Numbered from the stretch's first letter, positions 7,634 to 17,519 are shown. The stretch is DNA of 64,000 bases from Alkalihalophilus marmarensis DSM 21297 (GCF_000474275.2 NZ_ATAE01000009.1:1-64000); one strand, 5' to 3'. The notes: a model not told the origin generated them from the sequence alone. Made by a program: numbers and translations.

Positions 7634-9019
7634 CTATGCGTACCATGAGTGCAATCTCTTTATTTTTGATAATAGAAAACGATCCAGTAGATAGACAACA
7701 ATGATAGATAATCCTACTAAAGGCATTAAGATTCCTAGAGTTAACATGATGAAAAAGACAATTTTGCTTGTTCTTTTATTAGAAGGTTTTGGTGGTGCCC
7801 CCGCACTGTGCTGTGGTTTTCGTTTTCTCCACATAATAAACGAACTGATTATGATCAAAACTAATCCTACACAAGTTATTAATCCTAGCAGTTGATTTGC
7901 CAGGCCGAACAGTCTTCCTTCATGAAGAGCAATACCTAATGTGATAACTTTAGCTAGTATGCCATAGTCCTGATATCTAACGTCCGTTAGCACTCTTCCA
8001 TCATATTGATCAATATGCAGCGTGGCATTATCTCCAGGTTTTGAATGCGAAGTAGCAATTGTAAAAACACCTGTTTCCCCTTGTGGCATCGAGATGGTAT
8101 AAGGTACATGAACTCCGTTGGTATGAGCAATTTCATTAATCTCATCTACCGTTAGGGGGAGGTATCCAGCAGCTGCTCTTGATTCAGGTACAGGTACGTT
8201 CTCTTGAGCCCAAGGAATGTCATCAGCAACGTCCCCCGCTTTTACCACAGATTCAGGTTTTTCCATAAAACTTAAGGCAAATGGAGGGTATCCTGTGTTG
8301 GTAGAAGTGGCTAGACGGTTAATTTGATCTCCCATTACTCCTGACCATGGTAGTCCTGTAAGAATTAAAACTAAAATAAATAAAGAAAGCCAAAAAGCAG
8401 GCACTGCGTGCATGTCTCGCCAAAAAAGTCTTCCTCTTTTACGGAAACGAGGTAAAATCGTGCCCCAAATGGAAGCTTTATTCCTTGGCCACCATAAGAA
8501 AAGGCCGGTAATTAATAATACAATGGCCCAGCAAGCTGCCAGTTCTACTAATCTGTTGGCAACCGTTCCGCCAATTAATAACTCGCTATGAATCTTTTTG
8601 AAAACTTCCATGAATTTTTCACTATTTACCAACGATCCTTGTATCGTCCCATCATACGGATTTATGTATGCCGTTTTTGATACGCCGTCTTGAATAAAGT
8701 TCACTTCGTTTGTTCGATCCGCGGAATCGTTAAAACGGAGAGATAGAACAGTACTACCGTCAAAAGTCTCTTCCACCGAACCTATCTGTAACGATGGATT
8801 GACGACTTCTTCTTTCAGTTGTTTAACATAATATAAATCGCTGTACATTAACGATTCAAGCTGAGGCTTAAATAAATAAACGCCACCGCTTATGGCGAGT
8901 ATGAGTAAAAAGGGGGCAAAAATAACTCCTGCATAAAAATGCCACCTCCAAACCGCTTGGTAAAATGATTTTTTCTGCTTAGTGTGTGTTTTAGACTGCT
9001 TGGTATCTGACTTTGTCAT
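7634..9019 (-). CDS. PepSY-associated transmembrane protein
   Basis: A protein of 461 residues. A cytoplasmic, very basic N-terminus leads to a first helix with the PepSY-TM signature (WRWHFYAGVIFAPFLLILAISGGVYLF). Two more central helices follow around RDMHAVPAFWLSLFILVL, and a C-terminal helix pair follows IALHEGRLFG. Large extracellular loops hold PepSY-like repeats. Conserved histidines in the helices (WHFYAG, IHSELLIG, MHAVPAFW) suggest haem or metal coordination, as in siderophore-reductase-like members of this family. It is the first gene of a two-gene operon with a lipoprotein. The precise role is unknown. Confidence 0.8.
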   Translation of the reverse strand: MTKSDTKQSKTHTKQKKSFYQAVWRWHFYAGVIFAPFLLILAISGGVYLFKPQLESLMYSDLYYVKQLKEEVVNPSLQIGSVEETFDGSTVLSLRFNDSADRTNEVNFIQDGVSKTAYINPYDGTIQGSLVNSEKFMEVFKKIHSELLIGGTVANRLVELAACWAIVLLITGLFLWWPRNKASIWGTILPRFRKRGRLFWRDMHAVPAFWLSLFILVLILTGLPWSGVMGDQINRLATSTNTGYPPFALSFMEKPESVVKAGDVADDIPWAQENVPVPESRAAAGYLPLTVDEINEIAHTNGVHVPYTISMPQGETGVFTIATSHSKPGDNATLHIDQYDGRVLTDVRYQDYGILAKVITLGIALHEGRLFGLANQLLGLITCVGLVLIIISSFIMWRKRKPQHSAGAPPKPSNKRTSKIVFFIMLTLGILMPLVGLSIIVVYLLDRFLLSKIKRLHSWYA

Positions 9020-9112
9020 CTTCCCTCTCCTTATATAATATTGACCGGTCTAGAGTAAAGATAGCAAGCAGATGTGAGATAATAATGAAATGTACATAGA
9101 TTTTATAAAAAA

Positions 9113-9138
9113 GATTCCAAGCACTCAGCTTGGAACCT
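9113..9138 (-). terminator. terminator of the CDF transporter gene
   Basis: Stem TTCCAAGC/GCTTGGAA with loop ACTCA. On the minus strand it is followed by CTTTTTT. It lies 23 bases beyond the stop codon at 9161. Confidence 0.75.
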
Positions 9139-9160
9139 TAAAATAATTTGTCATATTATA

Positions 9161-10056
9161 TTAATCATCTTTTCTATAAGGATTAATATGAATCATCACT
9201 TTCTTTACATTTTGATGGGTGCTTAAAAGGTTAGATTTCACTTTTTTTGAAATCAAATGTCCGTCTTCTACACTTATATGAGGTTCAACACTTACTTTTA
9301 GATCAATGACCACGTAATGACCGTGGTTTCTTGCTAGCAGCTCGTCTACTCGTTTGACGCCTTTGACACTTAAGATCGTTTCTATAAATGGCTTTGTTTT
9401 CTCTTTGTCTAATACTTGTTCCATCATAATCAAGCTTGATTCTTTTCCTATCGTGAATCCTACTTTAACGACAAGTAAAGAGACGAAAATGCCAGCTAAC
9501 GGATCTAAATAAAGGAGTGCCGGGTTATTGCTGTATGTACCAATAATTGATCCAAGCACCCCGATAAATGCAGCAATAGATGATAAGGCGTCTGAGCGGT
9601 GATGCCATGCTTCTGCTAATAACACAGGACTGTCGATCTTTTTAGCAAGTCTATATTTATATTGGAACATCACTTCTTTTACACCGATCGAAAATAGAAT
9701 GACAATCAGTGCGATCCAGCCAGGTGAACTTGGGGCTTCTCCTAAAAATCCTTTTGCTGAGGAAAAAGCAATTTCTACCCCTACGATGATTAATAAAATG
9801 GCGACAACAATGGTTGCGATGTTCTCAGCCTTCCCATGACCGTATGGATGGTCTTCATCTGGAGGCTTCTGTGCTTGCGAAGACCGAACAAAGCTGCAAA
9901 TGATCCTGCAATATCTGATGCTGAATGTGCTGCATCTGCAATCAATGCACGACTACCTGACATCCAGCCAGCAACTCCTTTTATAATAGCTAATAGCGCA
10001 TTTACAATAATACCAATCCAAGTAGCTGTTTCTGCTTGTTTAAAATTGCTACTCAT
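9161..10056 (-). pseudogene. cation diffusion facilitator transporter with a single-base frameshift
   Basis: Two frames together encode a complete CDF metal/proton antiporter. Residues 1-60 (from 10056) include the ADAAHSASD motif of the first zinc-site helix. The continuation in another frame contains PPDEDHPYGHGKAE, then the second HxxxD site (EAWHHRSDALSS) and the cytoplasmic C-terminal domain, ending at 9161. The break lies near 9874-9877. One missing base, plausibly an A after CGC, would restore RKAQKPPDEDHPYGHG. CDF proteins export Zn2+, Fe2+ or Mn2+ as dimers. Everything downstream of the break is intact, so this is a very young mutation or a sequencing error. A ribosome binding site (AGAGGTGG) precedes the ATG. 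Confidence 0.85.
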
Positions 10057-10217
10057 ACAACCACCTCTATAACTCTTTCTCTCTCATTTAAACATGCTAG
10101 TATATCCTACCAAACGACCTTCATGTGGGTCTATAGCAATCTTTTTGTTAAAGAGAACACTTATTATAGAAAGCTAAAAGTTCTAAACTTGTCCAAAAAA
10201 GTTGCCTCAAGACAAAA

Positions 10218-10244
10218 CCTCCTAGAGCATCTCGCTCCAGGAGG
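10218..10244 (-). terminator. terminator at the end of the hutUIG block
   Basis: Arms CCTCCTAGAGC (10218-10228) and GCTCCAGGAGG (10234-10244) form a strong stem. On the minus strand it is followed by TTTTGTCTT. It lies after the yjiH relic that follows hutG. Confidence 0.75.
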
Positions 10245-10254
10245 CAAATATTAC

Positions 10255-10430
10255 TTATAAAAATAAATAAGCAATCGGCGCAGCAATTAGAATTGATAGA
10301 ATGGTTCGCTGTACCCAAATGATCAACAGCTTAGGAATGCTGATTGGAATGTCAGTTGATAGAATACAAGGAATTAAAGCTGAGAAAAAGAGAATAGATG
10401 AAAAGTGCAGCAGCTACTGCTCTTTTCGTT
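10255..10430 (-). pseudogene. C-terminal relic of a YjiH-type nucleoside-recognition (Gate domain) membrane protein
   Basis: The minus strand between hutG and the terminator encodes, without a start codon, a segment beginning HFSSILFFSALIPCIL and ending IAAPIAYLFL, which resembles the last ~55 residues of YjiH family membrane proteins. Just upstream the frame breaks: KRAVAAA appears in another frame. The 5' part overlaps the end of hutG. The bulk of the gene has therefore been deleted, leaving its C-terminus and terminator as the tail of the hutUIG transcript. YjiH-type genes are found near hut genes in other bacteria (recalled, not checked), so this may be a lost hut-linked transporter. Confidence 0.55.
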
Positions 10431-11409
10431 GCATAAAACCAGTTAAAAAGGAAAGCATCACATGGACCCCTGTCTTGACGGTTGCTTGTGCCACATCTTT
10501 TGTCGGGTCAAGGCAGACGATGTCCATCGCACATACTTTTTGTGAAGCACCGGCTATTTGAACGGCTTCTAGTAATTCGTGTACATACATTCCGCCTGGG
10601 GTCGCAGCAGGGGCACCTGGTCCTGCGCTAATATCTAATACATCCATATCAACCGTGAAATAGATTTTATCGACCTTCGCTTCAAGCTTGCTGAGGGCTT
10701 CACCGATTACTTGTTCCATCCCCTTCTTACGTGCTTGCTTCATCGTCACATAATTCACACCGGCTTCATCAGCATACGTTTTGAGCGAACGTGCGTTAAA
10801 GAAGCCGTGCAAACCAATATTGTAAACATCCTCACCTCGAATCACTTGATTCTCAAGCAGGTTACGTATCGGGGTGCCGTTAGAAGGACCGTTATCTGTA
10901 AGATCTCGTAAGTCAAAATGAGTATCGAGCTGCAGGATGCCCACTCGCTCATTTGGGTGAATATCTTTATAGCCTTTGATGAGCTGTGCCGTAATCGAGT
11001 GATCGCCTCCGATCATGATGGGAAGAGCATTTGGATGATTTGTCTGTATGGCTTTCATCGCTTCACGGATATTTTTATGGCAGATTGAAATGTCTGTCAC
11101 ATGCTCTCTCACATCACCCAAATCAGCGACTCTAAGTTCTGATAAATCGAGATCTTCATCTAAGTTATACGTAGTAAATGACTTCCACGCTCTTCTAAAA
11201 GCTTCAGGATTCTCACTTGCACTTGATGCAGAAATAGAGGAGCGTGAAAGCGGAACTCCTAATATGACAGCATCATAAGCTCCCCATTCTTCTTGATGAT
11301 GTGCATCAATGGGCTCAATCCACTGATGCACTTTAGGTTCTTGTACGTTTTCTCCTCTAGTCCAGCTGAATGGCGGCGGATTTAAGAGAGGGTATGGATA
11401 GCTGCTCAT
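10414..11409 (-). CDS. hutG: formimidoylglutamase (arginase/agmatinase family)
   Basis: A protein of 331 residues in the ureohydrolase family. It has the three manganese-binding blocks: GGDHS near residue 135, DTHFD near residue 165 and DMDVLD near residue 255. It hydrolyses N-formimidoyl-L-glutamate to glutamate and formamide, the last step of the histidine degradation route. Its ATG overlaps the hutI stop by 4 bases (translational coupling). It is third in the hutU-hutI-hutG block. The C-terminus overlaps the relic downstream. Confidence 0.92.
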   Translation of the reverse strand: MSSYPYPLLNPPPFSWTRGENVQEPKVHQWIEPIDAHHQEEWGAYDAVILGVPLSRSSISASSASENPEAFRRAWKSFTTYNLDEDLDLSELRVADLGDVREHVTDISICHKNIREAMKAIQTNHPNALPIMIGGDHSITAQLIKGYKDIHPNERVGILQLDTHFDLRDLTDNGPSNGTPIRNLLENQVIRGEDVYNIGLHGFFNARSLKTYADEAGVNYVTMKQARKKGMEQVIGEALSKLEAKVDKIYFTVDMDVLDISAGPGAPAATPGGMYVHELLEAVQIAGASQKVCAMDIVCLDPTKDVAQATVKTGVHVMLSFLTGFMQRKEQ

Positions 11410-12680
11410 ACCAGCCTTCCCCCATTTACTACGACCTTGCCGCCTTTAATAACAGTTTCGGTATGGTTGACGCCGTAATGGTATTGAAGCTGCATGTAAT
11501 TCGGAACATCAAGGATCACAACGTCTGCTTTTTTCCCGACTTCAATACTTCCAACTTCATGACCGCGGTTAATCGCATGAGCCGCATTAATCGTTGTTGC
11601 TGTAATGACTTCTGCCGGTGTCATCCCCATTTTCAAGCATCCGAGATTCATAATGAGCGGCAAGGAAACCGTTGGCGATGACCCTGGGTTACAATCTGTA
11701 GAGAGTGCAACAGGAACGCCGGTATCAATCATTTTGCGTCCATTAGCTGACTCGGCCATTAAAAAGAAGGCTGTACCAGGCAGGAGAACACCGATGACTC
11801 CTTTATCAGCCATCATTTTCATCCCTTCATCAGATGCTTTTAAAAGGTGATCGGCAGACACTGCCCCGACTTCTGCTGCTGTTTCCGCCCCGCCGTAAGG
11901 TTCAATTTCATCCGCATGAATCTTAGGCTTCAGTCCATGCTTCAGACCAGCTTCTAAAATGCGTTTTGATTGATCAGGTGTAAACACCCCATGTTCACAA
12001 AACACATCATTAAATTCAGCTAGCCCTGCTTCAGCGACTTTTGGGATCATTTCATTAATCACGATATCGACAAATTGATCTGGATTTTCTTTATAATCAA
12101 TAGGGACCGCATGAGCTCCCATAAAGGTAGAAACGATATCAATACAATGAGAGTTATTTAGTTTTTTGGCTACTTCAAGCTGCTTCATTTCATGTTCAAG
12201 TGATAACCCGTAGCCGCTCTTTGCTTCGACTGTAGTCACACCATGCATTAAAAATTTATCCAAACGTCGTTTGCTTTCTGTAAAAAGCTGCTCATGATCT
12301 GCTTCTCTTGTGGCGCGCGTAGTAGCATGAATGCCGCCCCCTGCATTCATAATCTCCATATAAGAGGACCCTTCTAGGCGCATGTTAAATTCATTTTCAC
12401 GGCTGCCAGCAAAAACAAGATGAGTGTGCGGGTCTACAAAACCTGGAGCGACCACTTTTCCGCGTGCATCGATTACTTCAGCTTCATCCAAACGATTTTG
12501 ATAGTCTGCTAGGATCTCTTCGTCTGTTCCTACCGCTTGAATGTTACCGTCCTCAAGCCACATACTTCCGCCTTTTATGATATGAAGCTCTTCCATTCTT
12601 TCTTTTGTAAGAGGCGCATCTGAGCCTCCTTTTATCGTAATCACTTCATTTGCATTTCTTATAAATATAGCTTTACTCAT
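11406..12680 (-). CDS. hutI: imidazolonepropionase
   Basis: A protein of 424 residues in the amidohydrolase superfamily. The metal-binding HxH is in DPHTHLVFAGSR near residue 85. Further ligands lie in GAHAVP and KIHADEIEPYGG, and the catalytic STDCNPG block is near residue 325. It opens the ring of 4-imidazolone-5-propanoate to give N-formimidoyl-L-glutamate. The ribosome binding site AGGAGAG precedes the ATG. It lies 13 bases after hutU and overlaps hutG. Confidence 0.95.
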   Translation of the reverse strand: MSKAIFIRNANEVITIKGGSDAPLTKERMEELHIIKGGSMWLEDGNIQAVGTDEEILADYQNRLDEAEVIDARGKVVAPGFVDPHTHLVFAGSRENEFNMRLEGSSYMEIMNAGGGIHATTRATREADHEQLFTESKRRLDKFLMHGVTTVEAKSGYGLSLEHEMKQLEVAKKLNNSHCIDIVSTFMGAHAVPIDYKENPDQFVDIVINEMIPKVAEAGLAEFNDVFCEHGVFTPDQSKRILEAGLKHGLKPKIHADEIEPYGGAETAAEVGAVSADHLLKASDEGMKMMADKGVIGVLLPGTAFFLMAESANGRKMIDTGVPVALSTDCNPGSSPTVSLPLIMNLGCLKMGMTPAEVITATTINAAHAINRGHEVGSIEVGKKADVVILDVPNYMQLQYHYGVNHTETVIKGGKVVVNGGRLV

Positions 12681-12693
12681 GTTATCTCTCCTC

Positions 12694-14364
12694 TTAGTTC
12701 TCGTCTTTTAGCATTGGCATATTGATACCCTTCTCACGTGCTGTTTTCTTCGCAAGGTCATATCCCGCATCCGCATGACGAACGACACCCATTCCAGGAT
12801 CTGTTGTCAGAACGCGTTCAATGCGAGCTTCAGCTTCCTTCGTACCATCTGCTACGATAACGACGCCCGCATGCAGAGAATACCCCATTCCTACTCCGCC
12901 TCCGTGATGAACAGAAACCCATGTTGCACCGCCGACTGCATTAACCATCGCATTTAAAATAGGCCAGTCAGAGACTACATCTGACCCATCCTTCATTCCC
13001 TCTGTTTCACGGTTAGGTGATGCAACCGAACCTGAATCAAGGTGGTCACGCCCAATAACGATTGGTGCTTTTAACTCGCCGCTTGCGACCATGTCGTTTA
13101 AAATCTTTCCGAATCGTGCACGCTCTCCGTACCCTAGCCAGCAAATACGAGAAGGCAGCCCTTGGAATTGAATTTTGTCCTGCGCCATGCGGATCCAGTT
13201 ACAAAGATGTTCATTATCACTGAACTCACGAAGAATCGCTTGATCAGTTTTGTAAATATCTTCAGGGTCACCGGATAACGCTACCCAGCGGAACGGCCCT
13301 TTCCCTTCACAGAACTGTGGTCGGATATACGCCGGTACGAAGCCTGGGAAATCAAACGCATTTTCTACCCCTTCATCTTTAGCTACCTGACGGATGTTAT
13401 TACCATAATCAAACGTCACTGCCCCGCGTTTCATCATCTCAAGCATCGCTCGAACATGCTGAGCCATTGACGCTTTTGAACGCTTTACGTATTCTTTCTC
13501 ATCCGTTGTACGTAGTTCTGCCGCTTCTTCTAATGACATCTGAGATGGAATATAGCCATTTAATGGATCATGAGCAGAGGTTTGGTCGGTTAGCACATCT
13601 GGAATAAACCCTCTGTTAATCATTTCAGGAAGCAGATCGGCTGCATTTCCTAACAATCCTATTGATAGTGCCTTGCCTTTAAGTTTGGCTTTCTCCGCCA
13701 GTTTGATTGCTTCATCTAAAGTAGTCGCTTTCACATCCGTGTAACGAGTCTCAATACGGCGATCAATTCGTTTTTCGTCAACTTCGATGGCAATACAAAC
13801 GCCACCGTTCATTGTTACAGCTAACGGTTGAGCCCCACCCATGCCGCCAAGGCCGGCAGTTAGTGTAATCGTTCCTTGAAGAGTGTTATTAAATGTCTGC
13901 TTAGCAAGTTCGGCAAACGTTTCATACGTTCCTTGAACAATTCCTTGCGAGCCGATGTAGATCCAGCTCCCCGCTGTCATTTGCCCGTACATCATTAAGC
14001 CTTTCTTATCTAAGTCGTGGAAGGTCTCCCAGTTTGCATACGCTGGTACGATGTTTGAATTAGCAAGCAATACACGCGGGGCATCCGTATGTGTTTTAAA
14101 TACAACAACCGGCTTACCCGACTGCACAAGCAAGGTCTCGTCAGCCTCTAATTTCTTCAAGCTGTCAACGATCGCATCAAAGCTCTCCCAGTTACGAGCG
14201 GCCTTTCCGATCCCGCCATACACGACAAGATCTTCCGGTCGTTCCGCTACATCCGCATCTAAGTTGTTCATTAACATGCGCAATACCGCTTCTTGCTGCC
14301 AGCCTTTTGTGTTGAGCTTTGATCCCGTATAACGTTTTACTTTACCGTTTGTAACCGTATTCAT
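12694..14364 (-). CDS. hutU: urocanate hydratase
   Basis: A protein of 556 residues, the full length of urocanases. It contains the NAD-binding glycine-rich [16 protein letters not shown] near residue 170, the family segment [18 protein letters not shown] and the active-site region [14 protein letters not shown] with its cysteine. It converts urocanate, the product of HutH, to imidazolonepropionate with tightly bound NAD+. It is the first gene of the hutUIG block. The ATG is preceded by AGGGGGTAGG. Confidence 0.96.
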   Translation of the reverse strand: MNTVTNGKVKRYTGSKLNTKGWQQEAVLRMLMNNLDADVAERPEDLVVYGGIGKAARNWESFDAIVDSLKKLEADETLLVQSGKPVVVFKTHTDAPRVLLANSNIVPAYANWETFHDLDKKGLMMYGQMTAGSWIYIGSQGIVQGTYETFAELAKQTFNNTLQGTITLTAGLGGMGGAQPLAVTMNGGVCIAIEVDEKRIDRRIETRYTDVKATTLDEAIKLAEKAKLKGKALSIGLLGNAADLLPEMINRGFIPDVLTDQTSAHDPLNGYIPSQMSLEEAAELRTTDEKEYVKRSKASMAQHVRAMLEMMKRGAVTFDYGNNIRQVAKDEGVENAFDFPGFVPAYIRPQFCEGKGPFRWVALSGDPEDIYKTDQAILREFSDNEHLCNWIRMAQDKIQFQGLPSRICWLGYGERARFGKILNDMVASGELKAPIVIGRDHLDSGSVASPNRETEGMKDGSDVVSDWPILNAMVNAVGGATWVSVHHGGGVGMGYSLHAGVVIVADGTKEAEARIERVLTTDPGMGVVRHADAGYDLAKKTAREKGINMPMLKDEN

Positions 14365-14396
14365 TTTTACCTACCCCCTAGTTGTATTAATTCAAT

Positions 14397-14404
14397 TGTA
14401 TACA
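14397..14404. promoter_or_regulatory. TGTATACA palindrome upstream of hutU
   Basis: An 8-bp perfect palindrome lies 33 bp before the hutU start, followed by GTAT/ATAC half sites. It resembles GntR/HutC-type operator cores, but no hutC gene is in the window and I could not identify a convincing promoter here. The 391-bp intergenic region 14365-14755 holds nothing else I can support. Confidence 0.3.
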
Positions 14405-14755
14405 GATTATTCTTGAAATTATTTATAGATTCATGCTGATTTTATGATTTGTTGCATAAGTTTTTGGTCATATTGTCATGTTTATGGATAGTTGACCATT
14501 ATTAAGCTTCAACCGTATATAAATAGCCTATTCTGTGATAAAGCTTAACTAAATTTGATTAAACACAAAATTATAAAGTAAGTAAAAAGTTTACGTTGTT
14601 ATCTATAAATAAGAGATAAAGAATGTGTGGAAGAGTATCTACAAATACATAAAAATACCTTAGTTTCCTAATTAAGGTTGTGTGACTGGAAGATTATGTT
14701 GTTTAATATGGCAGCGACAAAACTGGTAAAATAAAAAATAAAGGGGTTCTTAGCA

Positions 14756-15184
14756 ATGGTCTCACTAAAAGATGTATTTTATGATGAAAGTAAAACAGAA
14801 TTTAAAATGGAACTTATGAAGAAAGAAAATATTGGAGACAGCAACTATAAAGTGGATTTTATGCTTTCCTTTTCTTTCGGCTATGCGGTTGTAAGCAGAA
14901 CGATTAGCTGGACACAAGGAGATATTGCTACGTTAAAAGAACAAATTAGCAATCTCAATTTGCAGCCAGGTTCGGGTTATATTACACCGCAAGAACCAGA
15001 GCTTACTATGTTTTATGTAATTGATGAACATAATAAAGAAGAAATAACTCTTTACATAACATTAGACGGCGGACAAATGAACAGTCAGATGGGAACAGAA
15101 ACCGGGGCGTCTATTAAAATAGTGACAACACATCACGCGTTAAAGTCGTGGGTTAATCAATTAGGAAAGGTTTTTGAAGTATAA
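14756..15184 (+). CDS. conserved hypothetical cytoplasmic protein
   Basis: A soluble protein of 142 residues without signal peptide or membrane segment. It alternates short beta-strand-like stretches (VDFMLSFSFGYAVVSRTISW, ELTMFYVID, EEITLYITLDGG) and ends in a helix. The composition resembles small immunity or unknown-function proteins, but I recognise no family with confidence. AAAGGGG lies 9 nt before the ATG and a clear terminator follows. It is a single-gene unit divergent from hutU. Confidence 0.65.
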   Translation: MVSLKDVFYDESKTEFKMELMKKENIGDSNYKVDFMLSFSFGYAVVSRTISWTQGDIATLKEQISNLNLQPGSGYITPQEPELTMFYVIDEHNKEEITLYITLDGGQMNSQMGTETGASIKIVTTHHALKSWVNQLGKVFEV

Positions 15185-15190
15185 ATTTTA

Positions 15191-15222
15191 AAAAGGCGCT
15201 TCCATTTGAGGAAGCGTCTTTT
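15191..15222. terminator. bidirectional terminator
   Basis: AAAAGGCGCTTCC (15191-15203) pairs with GGAAGCGTCTTTT (15210-15222). It serves the plus-strand gene and probably also the minus-strand gene ending at 15248. Confidence 0.8.
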
Positions 15223-15247
15223 ACTTCCATTTTACTCAAGTAATCTA

Positions 15248-15520
15248 TTATTCGTGAGGTTTCAACCTATCCATAAATTGAACCGCGGTAATAACAGCAG
15301 AACCTAAGGCAAATAGTACACCGCCAATAATGATAATGGCGGTTGTATAGCTTTTCGTAACCGTTTCAAAAAGATGAGTATCGGCCATTCCGCCTTGTGA
15401 GTTTAACCAAGAATGAGATAGTCCGAGACCAATGTTAACACTGAATAATAATATAATTAAACCTGACGCGCCAACTATAGCACCGAATGTCATAAGACTC
15501 TTAAATGTTTCTTTATCCAT
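15248..15520 (-). CDS. small membrane protein with two transmembrane helices
   Basis: A protein of 90 residues starting MDKETFKSL, with membrane helices at about residues 8-30 and 55-78 and a short polar loop containing NSQGGMADTHLF. I chose the ATG at 15520 because GAGG lies 5 nt upstream. It starts 7 bases after the stop of the preceding small membrane protein gene, so both are cotranscribed. The family is not recognised. Confidence 0.6.
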   Translation of the reverse strand: MDKETFKSLMTFGAIVGASGLIILLFSVNIGLGLSHSWLNSQGGMADTHLFETVTKSYTTAIIIIGGVLFALGSAVITAVQFMDRLKPHE

Positions 15521-15527
15521 GCGATCC

Positions 15528-15710
15528 TCACTTCTCCTTATAAGGACTATCCTGCTTTCGTTCAAGCTCGTTCACTCGCTGCTGCAGCTGTTTCATATCT
15601 TCATTTACTTTAGCCCTGCGCTTTGAATAGGAAGAGTTTATACGTATGAACAGCAAAACTAATATAATCAAAGCAATGTAAAATAAATTCGAAAAGAAGA
15701 AATCCAGCAT
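15528..15710 (-). CDS. small membrane-anchored coiled-coil protein
   Basis: A protein of 60 residues with one N-terminal membrane helix (about residues 2-22), then a basic hinge SSYSKRRAK and a heptad-like helix (MKQLQQRVNELERKQ). The ATG at 15710 has GAGAGG upstream at good spacing; longer readings lack one. The layout, one helix plus a cytoplasmic coiled coil, resembles the miniprotein at 19775-19951. Confidence 0.6.
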   Translation of the reverse strand: MLDFFFSNLFYIALIILVLLFIRINSSYSKRRAKVNEDMKQLQQRVNELERKQDSPYKEK

Positions 15711-15814
15711 TTGTTCACCTCTCATTGGCATCAACGCAATATTGTATACCATTATTAGTGACTGCTCTTCCATATGTACAATACCAATTTATTCCACCTC
15801 GCTTCAGCACTTTT

Positions 15815-16270
15815 TTACAACAAGTCTTGCGATAATCGGACCATATCCCTGCACTGAATCCCATTTTCATAAATTTCTTCCTCGTAATGTCTGATGAAAA
15901 AGTCCACATCTATTCCTATCATTCGAAACCCGCATTTTTGATAAAGTGCGATCTGGCCAATACTTGAATTACCTGTTCCTACTTCAATTGCTTTAAATCC
16001 CTGCTTTTTAGCTGAATCTACAGCAAACTCTACTAATCTCCTGCCAATCCCCCGGCCTTGCATGTCTTTACATACAGCTACATTCACTAGTTCAACAGTG
16101 TCAGGCCTTGTAGGCAATAATACCAACACACCAATTATTTCACCGGACTCCTCAGCAATAAAACATTCCCCTCGCTCAATGTAGTCCGCTATTAATTTTT
16201 CAGAGGGGTCTGCCAACAACAGCAGGTCCATAGGTGGGTTCTCATTCGCATTTAACAATCTAATTTTCAT
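15815..16270 (-). CDS. GNAT-family N-acetyltransferase
   Basis: A protein of 151 residues. The acetyl-CoA binding motif A is MQGRGIGRRLVEF near residue 78, followed by the motif B region IALYQKCGFRMIGID. It transfers an acetyl group from acetyl-CoA to an amine substrate in the cytoplasm; the substrate cannot be told. GGAG precedes the ATG. It lies between small membrane protein genes and an MFS transporter gene on the same strand. Confidence 0.85.
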   Translation of the reverse strand: MKIRLLNANENPPMDLLLLADPSEKLIADYIERGECFIAEESGEIIGVLVLLPTRPDTVELVNVAVCKDMQGRGIGRRLVEFAVDSAKKQGFKAIEVGTGNSSIGQIALYQKCGFRMIGIDVDFFIRHYEEEIYENGIQCRDMVRLSQDLL

Positions 16271-16295
16271 ATCTTCCGTACTCCTTTTTTAATTT

Positions 16296-17519
16296 TTACG
16301 CAGATTTCATACCTCTCAACAACTCTCTTTTTTCTTTTACAAGATTCAATTTCGAAAACAGAATAGAATATAAGATAGTGAAGGCAATGTATGCTACTCC
16401 TACAATTAAACTCAACTCTCTAGGGGGAAAAACTTCTAAAAGGAATCCGGCGGACGCCATTGATAAGCCGAGTGCCGTATTAGATATAGCTTGCATAAAG
16501 CCAAATATGGTCCCTTGCTTTCGGCGTGGAATCACTTTCATCATCACCGTATCGATACAAATATTACTTAAGCCGCCTACAAATGTGATGAATATGATTA
16601 CGCATATAGCTGTGGAAAAAGATGGAACTATACTTAATAATAAATGTCCAAGGCCTTCAAAGGCAATAAAAAGAACAGTTAGTGCCAATAAGGAGCGTTT
16701 TAATAATTTAGAGCACATGGAGCTGAAAATAAACCCTAACCCGAGAGCAGCATACAAAATCCCTACTCCTAACTCCCCCATTTCAAATACTTCAAGGGCA
16801 TATACACTGACAAGGACATTGTCGATACCGTTTGCGAGTGGCATCGTGACAGCGATAAAAAAGAACGTGAGAAGGGCAGCTGATGACCATAATTTCCTTC
16901 TTGATATAATCAAAGGCGCATTTCCTTTTTCATTAGGGGTAACAAAAGGGAGGTTAACTTTCGCTATGAGCAAAGCTGACAACAAAAACGTTATACCATT
17001 AATAATAAACGATGTAGAAAGTCCGAAATAATAAGCGATGACCCCGCCTGATGCTGCCCCTATTACCAAAACAATTCCAACCATTGCTTGCTCTAAGGAG
17101 TTAATATCGATGAGTCGATCTTGCTTAACTAAGGCAGGGATGGCAGACATTCTAGTAGGCACATACACTGCTTCTAAGCATGCAAGAAAAAAGGTAATCA
17201 CATAGATAAGCCATATGTCAGAAGGGTCTTGAACCAGCAGGAAGGACATGATCACTGGAATTCGAATGAGATCTACGGTAAATAACAAGTTCTTTTTGGA
17301 AAAACGATCTGCGAGCATCCCTCCAATCGGTGCAAGGATAAGAAAAGGAATCATTCGAATGGCAAGAACAAAACCGATGGCCATTCCTGAACCTGTCAAT
17401 TGATATAGAAGCCCAAATATGGCGATCTGGCTTATTCTGCTGCCTATCCCATTAATTATCCCCGCCCAAAACAGAAATTGATAATTAGTTTCTTTTCTCC
17501 ACGATTTAAATAATGACAA
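16296..17519 (-). CDS. MFS transporter (MFS_3/EntS-like exporter)
   Basis: A protein of 407 residues with about twelve membrane helices. The loop 2-3 motif GGMLADRFSKKN near residue 65 marks the major facilitator family. The arrangement resembles the MFS_3 exporters of the EntS/macrolide type. I chose the TTG start at 17519 because AAAGGAGGGG lies 7 nt upstream; the ATG at 17537 lies on the ribosome binding site itself. It ends 25 bases before the acetyltransferase gene, so the two may form a resistance-type pair, which is inference from position only. Confidence 0.85.
   Translation of the reverse strand: MSLFKSWRKETNYQFLFWAGIINGIGSRISQIAIFGLLYQLTGSGMAIGFVLAIRMIPFLILAPIGGMLADRFSKKNLLFTVDLIRIPVIMSFLLVQDPSDIWLIYVITFFLACLEAVYVPTRMSAIPALVKQDRLIDINSLEQAMVGIVLVIGAASGGVIAYYFGLSTSFIINGITFLLSALLIAKVNLPFVTPNEKGNAPLIISRRKLWSSAALLTFFFIAVTMPLANGIDNVLVSVYALEVFEMGELGVGILYAALGLGFIFSSMCSKLLKRSLLALTVLFIAFEGLGHLLLSIVPSFSTAICVIIFITFVGGLSNICIDTVMMKVIPRRKQGTIFGFMQAISNTALGLSMASAGFLLEVFPPRELSLIVGVAYIAFTILYSILFSKLNLVKEKRELLRGMKSA

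Noticed and set aside
10036-10260. Plus-strand coding frame between the CDF gene and hutG
   Set aside because: No ribosome binding site, mixed composition, and it covers the CDF promoter and a minus-strand terminator.
14397-14404. HutC operator
   Set aside because: Only an 8-bp core matches and no hutC gene is in the window; listed at low confidence only.
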